Notes under the pieces: model-generated
What the model was told of the DNA's origin: nothing
What the model saw: the letters and a program-made list of their open reading frames with translations, nothing else
The model's database searches: none
Program-made: the position numbers and the translations under genes
Source of the DNA: Clostridia bacterium
GTDB lineage: Bacteria > Bacillota > Clostridia > Christensenellales > CAG-917
NCBI GenBank assembly: GCA_017500745.1
Contig: JAFVYE010000089.1
Location: forward strand, 1-9,284
DNA length: 9,284 bases
Direction of reading: 5' to 3'
Part shown: positions 1 to 6,202 of the stretch, piece after piece
Numbering within the stretch: the first letter of the stretch is position 1
Layout of the letters: each line of letters begins with the position of its first letter

Positions 1-93
1 GGGTGTCCATCCTTTGTCGCAGACAGGCCGTAATGTACAGCTGTGTGTCTGCGATACCCACCCGTTCAAGTCCCTTTTAAGCAACTTGAGTGC
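1..93 (+). ncRNA. Possible 3' end of a structured RNA (6S-like?), truncated by window edge
   Basis: No open reading frame is convincing here, but the stretch is rich in inverted repeats. A perfect 9-bp pair (17-25 with 46-54) closes a 20-nt loop, and a second pair (66-71 with 84-89) follows. A poly-A/hairpin block lies directly downstream. The order CTGCGA, then an ACCC-rich stretch, then GTTCAAG loosely resembles the 3' half of bacterial 6S RNA, which would need a partner strand left of position 1. This is a resemblance judged by eye. The strand is uncertain, and the region could equally be an untranslated spacer or lie on the minus strand downstream of the tRNA. Confidence 0.25.
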
Positions 94-125
94 AAAAAAA
101 ATCCCACACCGAAGTGTAGGATTTT
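94..125 (-). terminator. Rho-independent terminator of tRNA-Pro
   Basis: Read on the minus strand, a 12-bp stem closes on a TTCG tetraloop (loop at 110-113) and runs into an uninterrupted U stretch (94-101). One pair (105/118) is G-U on the minus strand but would be a C-A mismatch on the plus strand, which supports minus-strand use. It lies just past the tRNA 3' end. It probably also ends any transcript reading through from the membrane-protein gene, since no hairpin terminator was seen between that gene and the tRNA. Confidence 0.85.
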
Positions 126-128
126 CTT

Positions 129-205
129 TGGTATGGGTGAAGGGACTTGAACCCCCGACCTCTTGAACCCCATTCAAGCGCGCTACCAAACTGCGCCACA
201 CCCAT
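129..205 (-). tRNA. tRNA-Pro (anticodon GGG)
   Basis: A complete 77-nt cloverleaf folds on the minus strand. It has a 7-bp acceptor stem (199-205 with 133-139), a GCGC/GCGC D stem, a CTTGA/TCAAG anticodon stem, and a T arm with TTCAAGT loop closed by G-C and G-U pairs. The 3' ACCA is encoded in the DNA (129-132). The anticodon loop reads ATGGGGT, giving anticodon GGG for proline CCC codons. The A32-U38 combination in that loop is typical of tRNA-Pro(GGG) and tRNA-Ala(GGC). The first acceptor pair is A1-U72 rather than the C1-G72 usual for bacterial tRNA-Pro. Confidence 0.95.
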
Positions 206-216
206 ATAGCGTTGCT

Positions 217-245
217 ATTATAAATCAACGCAGAAGAAAATGCAA
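217..245 (-). promoter_or_regulatory. Promoter of tRNA-Pro
   Basis: On the minus strand a perfect TATAAT (217-222) lies 17 bp from a weak -35, TTGCAT (240-245). Transcription would start near 210, a few bases before the tRNA 5' end at 205. The inverted repeat GCGTTG (209-214) / CAACGC (226-231) flanks the -10 box and may be regulatory or chance. Confidence 0.65.
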
Positions 246-278
246 GCGTTTATAAACAAATAAATAAAATATATTTTC

Positions 279-2615
279 TTAGTTGTTTTCTTCTTTTTTT
301 CTTGTTAGAGAAGTGACTGCAAACACCAAAGTGCCCGCAAGCACAACCACAATTGAGAGGACAATTGCAATCACTTGCACGGTTGTGAGCCCGTCAAGTT
401 TAAACTGATCCTTGTGGATGAGATATTCCTGTTCCTCATAGACAACCTTGTAGTAGTCGCCCACCTTTTCAACGATTTCAAGCTTTGTGCCGTCTGTGAC
501 GTGAGTTGCCACGGTTCCGTTTGAGGAGTAGAGGGGCACAAGCTCTCCGGCACGAGATGCCTTTGCTCTGCCGTAGTCTGCCTTGACCTCCTCCTTGCTG
601 GGATTGTTGGGGATGATAGGACCAATTGACACAACCTTTTCAAGAGAGGATTTGTCCACAAAGTAAATCTTGCCATCAACGCTGATGCGCCACCACTTGC
701 CACCATCATATCCTGCGCCGTCATCAACAAGAGTCACTTTTGTACGAGAGGGCAAAGTGAGGTGTTCATCATATTGGTGATTGAGATAAATCTTTGTTTC
801 TCCCTTGGTGCGATACTCGCCAGAAAGGGCAGTTGGCACAAGGGCCTCTGCGCCAAAGATCCAGCCCTCGTGTCCATCTATTTTGGTGTAAAGTTTTCCG
901 TCAATGTCGTATGCAAGCACGTTGGTGCCATCGGCAACAAATCTTGATGTAGAGCCAACGGTGTAGTCGGTCATAAAATAGGTTGTAGCGTTTGTCTTGA
1001 ACACCTCGGGTGCAAGGCCTTGCAGGTTTGGCTTCACTGAGACGTCTGTGCTTTCGTCAAGGGGATTTTGGACAGACACAAGAGCATTCTCAGCGGTGAC
1101 AAAAACAAGGTTGTCTTTAACTGCGGACATGCTCTTTGCGGTGTATTCATATCCCTCAAATTCCAAAGGAGTGGAGGTGGGATTCAGGAGGACGTAAATT
1201 GTCTTTGATTTGACAACGTCTTGCCATGAGTATTCGTAAAGAGTGTTGTCATCCCCAAGCACAACCACGTTGCCGTCTTTGTTGACAAAGAGGTCAACTG
1301 CAGTAAAATTGTTGAAGTCAAAAGAGGTCAACTCATTCACGCTTCCATCAAAGTTGTATGTGCAGACACCGCTGTTTGTAAGCACGTAAAACAGGTGATT
1401 GTACTCAAACTTGACAGCGTTATTTGTGTCAAAAACCTTGACTAAACCACCGCTTATGAGCACGTAAACCCCGTTTTTTGTCAAAACGTACAATCTGTCC
1501 TTGTAGAGCATATCAACAATTTCAAGGTCAGTTTCAATGGTTGATTTCACAGATTTGTTTTCTACCACAACAATTGCGCCGTCAGATTTTACAAACAATC
1601 TTGCCCCTGCTGAAGCCAGCAAAGTGGGGTTGTCAATTGCAAGAGAAATGGTGTTTTCACCAACAAAGATAAGGCGGTTTTTGCCCCTGTCTGCCACCAC
1701 CAAATCATTGCCGTGCTGGATTGCAGACGTGGGATCATTGAGCTTGTCAAGCCCATCTCCGCCGTATGAAAAGTTGGACTTGAAGGTCAACACACCCTCT
1801 GCAATTGTGTAGACGTCAAAGCCGTCAGCGCCACGGGCAATATAGAGTTCATTGCCCAAAACGGCGTATTGTTTTTGAGTGATTTCGGTTGCGGTTGCAG
1901 AGAGGTCATCCTTGTCAATCACAACAATTCTTTCGCCATCGTAGGCAATGATGTCATCGCCCATAACAGCGTTTTCAACAAAGATTGAATTGTTTTCTTC
2001 GGAGGTGTCAAGGCCTGTGCGATAGGTGTAAAGCTTGTTGACGCCGTAGTCCACTGCAAAACTAAAAATTGTGTTTCCGTCCGTGACCATAACCGGCTTG
2101 TTTTTGAACACGTTGTCATCATAGCTTTCAACAAGTGTCAAGGTGTCGTCAAACACGTCAACCTTGCCCCAAGAGTGAACGTAGAGCTTGTCCAAGCACG
2201 TGGTGAGATAGCACTCGTTAAAGATGTCGGTTTTTACGACAGAAAGGGTTGTGAGGTCAACAACGTAGTCCTTGGATGCTCTAACAACGGCGGTGTCGCC
2301 AAACACAAACAGCTTGTTGACAACGTCTGAGTCAAGCCACTCTGGTGCAAGCTGTTCAAGCTGAACCGTGCCGTATTTTTTGCCAGTGACTGAAAGGAGA
2401 TTGTTGGCTTTGTCGTAGGTGAGAGTGTAGTCGTTGCTTACGGCGATGATGTCAACGTTTTCTGCTTGGATATATCCCGAATTGGGGTACACCACATCAA
2501 CCACCTCTGCCTGTGCAAGACCATCCCATGAGAAAACCACACCTGCAACAACTGCAAGCAGTATGAAGATGGCAAGAGCCATATATATGGTATGTTTTCT
2601 CACTACAAAGCTCAT
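279..2615 (-). CDS. Membrane-anchored extracytoplasmic protein with NHL/beta-propeller-like repeats and two SH3-like domains
   Basis: I do not recognise a named family. The 778-residue product starts with a short basic segment (RKH) and a hydrophobic stretch (about residues 12-29) ending near an AQA motif, as in a signal peptide or N-terminal anchor. The large middle part is a run of short beta-rich repeats; about residues 289-319 (NDPTSAI...LVVADRGKNRLIFV) closely resemble an NHL repeat, so a beta-propeller is likely. Two SH3-like domains follow (about 601-660 and 681-739), then a single membrane helix (about 744-766) and a short RKKEE-type tail. Most of the protein should therefore face outside. 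The chosen start is ATG 2613-2615; an upstream in-frame TTG (2631-2633) sits inside the -10 box and cannot be used from this promoter. There is no Shine-Dalgarno, and the predicted transcript begins at about the ATG. Function is unknown; a sensing or scaffolding role at the envelope is inference. Confidence 0.85.
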   Translation of the reverse strand: MSFVVRKHTIYMALAIFILLAVVAGVVFSWDGLAQAEVVDVVYPNSGYIQAENVDIIAVSNDYTLTYDKANNLLSVTGKKYGTVQLEQLAPEWLDSDVVNKLFVFGDTAVVRASKDYVVDLTTLSVVKTDIFNECYLTTCLDKLYVHSWGKVDVFDDTLTLVESYDDNVFKNKPVMVTDGNTIFSFAVDYGVNKLYTYRTGLDTSEENNSIFVENAVMGDDIIAYDGERIVVIDKDDLSATATEITQKQYAVLGNELYIARGADGFDVYTIAEGVLTFKSNFSYGGDGLDKLNDPTSAIQHGNDLVVADRGKNRLIFVGENTISLAIDNPTLLASAGARLFVKSDGAIVVVENKSVKSTIETDLEIVDMLYKDRLYVLTKNGVYVLISGGLVKVFDTNNAVKFEYNHLFYVLTNSGVCTYNFDGSVNELTSFDFNNFTAVDLFVNKDGNVVVLGDDNTLYEYSWQDVVKSKTIYVLLNPTSTPLEFEGYEYTAKSMSAVKDNLVFVTAENALVSVQNPLDESTDVSVKPNLQGLAPEVFKTNATTYFMTDYTVGSTSRFVADGTNVLAYDIDGKLYTKIDGHEGWIFGAEALVPTALSGEYRTKGETKIYLNHQYDEHLTLPSRTKVTLVDDGAGYDGGKWWRISVDGKIYFVDKSSLEKVVSIGPIIPNNPSKEEVKADYGRAKASRAGELVPLYSSNGTVATHVTDGTKLEIVEKVGDYYKVVYEEQEYLIHKDQFKLDGLTTVQVIAIVLSIVVVLAGTLVFAVTSLTRKKEENN

Positions 2616-2622
2616 ACAATAA

Positions 2623-2651
2623 ATTATATACAAAGAAATAGTTTAAGTCAA
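2623..2651 (-). promoter_or_regulatory. SigA-type promoter of the propeller/SH3 membrane-protein gene
   Basis: On the minus strand, TTGACT (2646-2651) and a perfect TATAAT (2623-2628) are separated by exactly 17 bp. The expected transcription start, about 7 nt past the -10, falls at 2615-2617, right at the ATG. This suggests a leaderless mRNA. Confidence 0.8.
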
Positions 2652-2664
2652 GATATAAACTTGA
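2648..2664. repeat. Short inverted repeat between divergent promoters (possible operator)
   Basis: TCAAG (2648-2652) and CTTGA (2660-2664) form a 5-bp inverted repeat with a 7-bp AT-rich centre. It overlaps the -35 box of the minus-strand promoter and lies just upstream of the plus-strand -35. A third CTTGA occurs at 2674-2678. The arms are short, so chance is possible. Confidence 0.3.
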
Positions 2665-2674
2665 GCCATACCAC

Positions 2675-2703
2675 TTGAAAATATCTTTGTGGTGTGCTAA
2701 AAT
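2675..2703 (+). promoter_or_regulatory. SigA-type promoter of the alpha-CTD/WG - protease operon
   Basis: TTGAAA (2675-2680), a 17-bp spacer, then TAAAAT (2698-2703) preceded by TGC, an extended -10 arrangement. The start of transcription is expected near 2709-2710, leaving only about 10 nt before the ATG at 2720. It lies back to back with the minus-strand promoter, with 23 bp between the two -35 boxes. Confidence 0.75.
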
Positions 2704-2719
2704 GTCAAAAAGGTATTTT

Positions 2720-3667
2720 ATGGCAAAGAAATTTTATTATCAAGGCAAAAACAAGCCCGCAGGCAAGCAAGGCGAGGGCAACAATCAAGGTCAACCCAAG
2801 CAAGTTGAGGGAGAAGTGAAGGCACAAAACCGCCCCAAGCAAGGGGAATCAAAGCCCCAAAACAAACCAAAACAACAAAAGGCACCCAAGCAAAGCAAGC
2901 CCCAAGCCAGCAAAACTGCCAGCGTGGCGGAAAATATATATCCCAAAGAGAAGATGGTCGTTGCTCTTGAAAACGCGGGGGTGAGTCCTCGCACGGCAGA
3001 GCTTCTTGCCAAAAACAAGATCAACACCATTGGAGATGTGGTGTTGCGCACCGAAAAGGATATGTTCAAAGTGCAGGGCTTCAACAAGAAGATGCTCTTT
3101 GAACTCAAGGATGCATTGAAGGCACAGGGCATGGAGTTCCGTCCAGAAGCACCCAAGCCCCAGCAGAAAGCGCAAAAGCCCACAGCAAAGCAAGAGGACA
3201 AGCCCTCCAAGAAAGGGGACAAAAAGCAGAAAACAGAGCTCAAGGACAAGCAAGAAAAACCCCAAAAGCTCACAGAGCCGTTGGCGGTTGACCAGTGGCG
3301 CAAGATTCAAAAAGGTGGGAAGTGGGGCTTCTATGACGGCTTCAAAACCGTGATTCCCGCCCAATATGACGAGGTTTTCTCTTTCCATGATGGTCTTGCA
3401 TCCGTTGAAGTTGATGAAAAATGCGGGTATATTGACAAGGACAACAACGTTGTCATCCCTCTTGAATATGAGACGGCAATGAGCTTTTCTGAGGGATATG
3501 CAGCGGTTTCCAAGCGTGACAAGTTTGGATATATCAACAAGGAAAACACCGTGGTCATACCCTTTGAGTACGATGCAGCCATCGTCTTTGAAAACGGCGA
3601 AGCAAAGGTAAAAAAGGATGGCAAGTGGGGCACCATATTCCCTGACGGCACCGTGAAGTGGATTTGA
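2720..3667 (+). CDS. RNA polymerase alpha-CTD-like domain fused to WG repeats
   Basis: The product is 315 residues, with no signal peptide or membrane helix, so probably cytosolic. Residues 1-75 form a K/Q/P/G-rich low-complexity tail. Residues about 76-143 match the C-terminal domain of the RNA polymerase alpha subunit: the helix-hairpin-helix pattern INTIGD..RTEKDM.KV...KK.L.ELKDAL aligns without gaps to the E. coli domain. Counterparts of E. coli R265, K298 and E302 are kept (R91, K124, E128), while N268, G296 and S299 are replaced by E94, N122 and M125. A second K/Q/P-rich linker (about 144-190) leads to four WG-type repeats of 33-34 residues (G203, G236, G270 and G304 mark the repeats, each with a VIP..Y-like step). 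ATG 2720 was chosen because AAAAAGG (2707-2713) precedes it and the promoter excludes upstream starts. The function is not known; binding DNA or RNA polymerase is inference. The stop overlaps the next gene's start. Confidence 0.85.
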   Translation: MAKKFYYQGKNKPAGKQGEGNNQGQPKQVEGEVKAQNRPKQGESKPQNKPKQQKAPKQSKPQASKTASVAENIYPKEKMVVALENAGVSPRTAELLAKNKINTIGDVVLRTEKDMFKVQGFNKKMLFELKDALKAQGMEFRPEAPKPQQKAQKPTAKQEDKPSKKGDKKQKTELKDKQEKPQKLTEPLAVDQWRKIQKGGKWGFYDGFKTVIPAQYDEVFSFHDGLASVEVDEKCGYIDKDNNVVIPLEYETAMSFSEGYAAVSKRDKFGYINKENTVVIPFEYDAAIVFENGEAKVKKDGKWGTIFPDGTVKWI

Positions 3668-5670
3668 TGAAAAAGCAAGGAAGATTGACAAAGATTTGGA
3701 CAGCGACACTTTTGTGTTTGTCTGTCCTTTTGCTTTTTAGTGGCATATTTAGCCCTACAGGTGTAGCTTTAGCTGACTGGCAGGATGAATATGACGCCTA
3801 TTTGTCAACCCTTCAAAGTGGCGACAAAAAGGATTGGTATCTTGGGGAGGATTACTTGAACGTGAGTGGCGCAAAAGCAATCGTTGACAAATTTCTTCAA
3901 GACCCCAACTTTGACAAAGAGAGCTTGAAAGAGGATCCCATTGTCATCGCTGTCATAGACAGCGGAATAGGTTTTGCATTTAACGTTGAGGGCAACACGG
4001 GCACCCCGCTTGATCCTCTCAGCGTATATCAAGAAGGGGCAACGTACAAGCTTCATCCAATATTTGATGACGTGTTGTTGAAGGATGACCAAGGCAACTA
4101 TATCTACAAAAACGTGGCAAAAACCGTTGACGTCAAGGACGGAAGCAAAGTGTTGCAGACCATAAACGCCGTGACGGACAGCGGAAACATTGCCCTTGAC
4201 CTTGTGGACAACACTTCAAACGACCACGGAACTCACGTTACGGGCACCGTGGCAATGCTCATCCACATGCTTGGGCTTGAAGATTACGTCAAGATCCTTC
4301 CAATCAAAGCAAACAGCATATTGAGCAAGGAAATAAACTCGGGCAAAACCGACTATCTTGCCGCCTACACAAACTCAGCGTCAGAGCCCTTGATGACGGA
4401 GGCAGTCAAGTTTGCCTATGACAACGGAGCAGACGTTGTCAGCATGTCGTTGTCCGCAAAAGAAGGATTAAAAGAGGCCTTCAGCTTTGTTGATTACGCA
4501 GACAAGATGGTTTTTGTTGCAGCCGCTGGCAACACGGGCACCAACACAAAAACATATCCAGCCGCATCAGACAACGTCATCGGGGTTATGAATTATGACC
4601 AAGGCACCATTCAAGGCACCTCACAGCTTTCTTCAAAGTCCACCTATGGCAGTTACTACGACATTGCAGCCCCTGGCTCCGCAATAATATCAAGCATAAA
4701 CTCTGGTGGATATGCCAAACGCAATGGCACAAGCATGGCGACACCAATGGTTGCGTTTGCCAGCGCACTTGGCTATTTTAGATATCGTGGTTACAACGGC
4801 TACGGCGCAAACATTGAGCTCACTGTGGACGTTGTCCGCAACATGACCACCTATGGCGTCAGTCACAAGACGTCAAACGTGCTTGTCACAAAGCAAGTGC
4901 CTGCACTTTCGCTTTTGGACGTGCTCACGTACAACTTTTACGGCGACATTAATTTTGTCAACAAAATTATGGGAGATCCCACCGGGGTGAAGATTCAAGC
5001 CGAACAAATCACCGAGTTCAAGCTTGGCAAGGACAACAAAATCACCTTGACAGGCAAGCTTGCCCCCACCAACTCGCGCACAGAGGACAATCTGTACTGG
5101 TGGTATGAGACGGGGGGAGTGGAGCATCCCATTGGCTATGGCTGGTCAATTGAGTTTGAGGTGCCCAACCAGATTGGCATGTATCAAGTCAAGTGTTCCA
5201 TTGTCAACTCCAACAACGAGAAGTATTGTTATTCTATCAGCCCCTACGAGTTTTCTGTGGTGTATTCAACCCCCAACGACTTGGAGGTAGAGTTTGTTCA
5301 AGAGGAGGGCTTTGACACTTTCAAGGAGGGTGGCACCTACACCTTCAAATTGCCCACGGATTATCTCAACCCCAACGTCACCTATGACGTAGTGTGGTAT
5401 GTCAACGGAGTTGAAGCTGGCAGGGGAACAACCTTTGACTTTGTCCCGAAAGAATGCGGTGAATATGAGATTTCCTTGATTGTCAATGGTCAGCCCCATC
5501 CCGAAACATATCAAGTGACGGTGTTGTCCCAGAACCAATCTGCTCAACCTTTGCCCACAGGGCTGGTTGTTGGAATAGTCGTAATAGCCACAGGTGGATT
5601 GGCGGGCATAATTTTGCTTGTGGTCAAGCTTGTCAAGCACGTTCAAGTCACCAACTCACAAGGAAAGTAG
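3667..5670 (+). CDS. Membrane-anchored subtilisin-family (S8) serine protease
   Basis: The product is 667 residues. An N-terminal signal peptide (KK..R, then hydrophobic to about 34, ending VALA) directs export. The peptidase S8 catalytic triad is complete: Asp98 in VIDSGIG, His187 in DHGTHVTG and Ser356 in NGTSMATP, with the oxyanion Asn289 in AAAGNTG. The Asp-His interval is 89 residues against 32 in subtilisin, so there is an insertion of about 57 residues. The segment between signal peptide and catalytic domain is only about 50 residues and shows no clear I9 propeptide. After the protease domain come two beta-rich, Ig-like segments (about 430-625), a membrane helix (about 633-653) and a short basic tail. 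The active domain should therefore sit outside, tethered to the membrane. ATG 3667-3669 overlaps the upstream TGA by one base (TGATG), with only a weak Shine-Dalgarno, pointing to translational coupling. The substrate is unknown; processing an envelope protein such as the divergently encoded neighbour is speculation. Confidence 0.93.
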   Translation: MKKQGRLTKIWTATLLCLSVLLLFSGIFSPTGVALADWQDEYDAYLSTLQSGDKKDWYLGEDYLNVSGAKAIVDKFLQDPNFDKESLKEDPIVIAVIDSGIGFAFNVEGNTGTPLDPLSVYQEGATYKLHPIFDDVLLKDDQGNYIYKNVAKTVDVKDGSKVLQTINAVTDSGNIALDLVDNTSNDHGTHVTGTVAMLIHMLGLEDYVKILPIKANSILSKEINSGKTDYLAAYTNSASEPLMTEAVKFAYDNGADVVSMSLSAKEGLKEAFSFVDYADKMVFVAAAGNTGTNTKTYPAASDNVIGVMNYDQGTIQGTSQLSSKSTYGSYYDIAAPGSAIISSINSGGYAKRNGTSMATPMVAFASALGYFRYRGYNGYGANIELTVDVVRNMTTYGVSHKTSNVLVTKQVPALSLLDVLTYNFYGDINFVNKIMGDPTGVKIQAEQITEFKLGKDNKITLTGKLAPTNSRTEDNLYWWYETGGVEHPIGYGWSIEFEVPNQIGMYQVKCSIVNSNNEKYCYSISPYEFSVVYSTPNDLEVEFVQEEGFDTFKEGGTYTFKLPTDYLNPNVTYDVVWYVNGVEAGRGTTFDFVPKECGEYEISLIVNGQPHPETYQVTVLSQNQSAQPLPTGLVVGIVVIATGGLAGIILLVVKLVKHVQVTNSQGK

Positions 5671-5675
5671 CAGTC

Positions 5676-5690
5676 TTGCACATAGTGCAA
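5676..5690. repeat. Small perfect palindrome downstream of the protease gene
   Basis: TTGCAC-ATA-GTGCAA forms a 6-bp hairpin with a 3-nt loop, five bases after the protease stop. There is no U run, so it is not itself a terminator. It may protect the 3' end of the mRNA or be chance. Confidence 0.4.
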
Positions 5691-5713
5691 ATATTTGCCA
5701 AAAAATGAAATCA

Positions 5714-5746
5714 AAAAAGCCGTCAATTGCTGACGGCTTTTTGTTT
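5714..5746 (+). terminator. Rho-independent terminator of the alpha-CTD/WG - protease operon
   Basis: A perfect 12-bp stem (5714-5725 with 5731-5742) with core GCCGTCA/TGACGGC, a 5-nt loop and a T-rich tail (TTTTTGTTTTT) follows the protease gene by about 45 bases. Confidence 0.92.
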
Positions 5747-5776
5747 TTGCTGTATTCAAATATTAATCCTTATACG

Positions 5777-5806
5777 AAAAAAAGGCCGTCAAAAGACAGC
5801 CTCTTT
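5777..5806 (-). terminator. Rho-independent terminator of rpsT
   Basis: On the minus strand AGGCTGTC-TTTT-GACGGCCT forms an 8-bp stem with one G-U pair, followed by a seven-base U run (5777-5783). It lies just past the rpsT stop, facing the protease terminator. Confidence 0.88.
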
Positions 5807-5819
5807 CAAAGATGCTTGA

Positions 5820-6089
5820 TTAATTGTTTTTGATTTTGTCAAGTGAACGGCAGAGAGTTGCTTTCTTTCTTGCTGCGGTGTTCTTGTGGTACACGCCGTC
5901 AGAAGTTGCTGCATCAATGACTGCCATGGTTTCGGGAAGAAGTTGTGCTGCGAGTGCTGCATCGTTTGCTGCGATTGCGTCATTGAACTTCTTGATTGCG
6001 TTCTTAACGCGTGACTTCTTCATTGTGTTTTCTTTGTTTTGTCTTGCTGAAACCTTGACTCTCTTTTTTGCTGACTTAATATTAGGCAT
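5820..6089 (-). CDS. rpsT: 30S ribosomal protein S20
   Basis: The 89-residue product has the usual length and composition of S20, a helical-bundle protein that binds 16S rRNA in the body of the small subunit and is added early in assembly. Recognisable features are the N-terminal PNIKSAKKRVKVSARQ segment, the KSRVKNAIKKF helix and the YHKNTAARKKATL segment near the C terminus, all characteristic of the family. A strong Shine-Dalgarno (AGGAG, complement of 6096-6100) sits 6 nt before the ATG. The gene is monocistronic, with its own promoter and terminator, and is divergent from gpr, an arrangement seen in other spore-forming Firmicutes. Confidence 0.97.
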   Translation of the reverse strand: MPNIKSAKKRVKVSARQNKENTMKKSRVKNAIKKFNDAIAANDAALAAQLLPETMAVIDAATSDGVYHKNTAARKKATLCRSLDKIKNN

Positions 6090-6133
6090 ATTTATCTCCT
6101 CATATTTGAATACTTACTTTTTAAATCTTGGAA

Positions 6134-6162
6134 ATATTAACACATAATCAAAAATCTTGCAA
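6134..6162 (-). promoter_or_regulatory. SigA-type promoter of rpsT
   Basis: On the minus strand TTGCAA (6157-6162), a 17-bp spacer and TAATAT (6134-6139) preceded by TGT (extended -10). Transcription should start near 6127, giving a leader of about 38 nt before the rpsT ATG. Confidence 0.7.
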
Positions 6163-6202
6163 CTGTTTTGAGTTAATTTTTGATTTTGCACACAATAATT
6201 TC

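Noticed and set aside
2631..2633. TTG as start of the propeller/SH3 gene
   Set aside because: It lies upstream of the expected transcription start, overlapping the -10 region.
2675..2704. TTG 2675 or ATG 2702 as start of the alpha-CTD/WG gene
   Set aside because: Both fall in the -35/-10 elements of the promoter; ATG 2720 has a Shine-Dalgarno at proper distance.
2849..3709. Long minus-strand open frame (286 codons) across the alpha-CTD/WG gene
   Set aside because: It is antisense to a gene with clear domains, promoter and ribosome binding site; its composition is a by-product of the K/Q/P-rich codons, and it has no recognisable motif.
5551..5667. Sortase signal at the C terminus of the S8 protease
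   Set aside because: LPTG followed by a hydrophobic segment and basic residues resembles an LPxTG signal but lacks the x residue; a plain membrane anchor is the simpler reading.
5714..5806. Convergent terminators sharing a GCCGTCAA core as a mobile-element inverted repeat
   Set aside because: Each hairpin is fully explained as the terminator of the adjacent gene, and no transposase or target duplication is visible.
5824..6147. Plus-strand open frame over rpsT
   Set aside because: It is the exact antisense of a confidently identified ribosomal protein gene with its own promoter and terminator.
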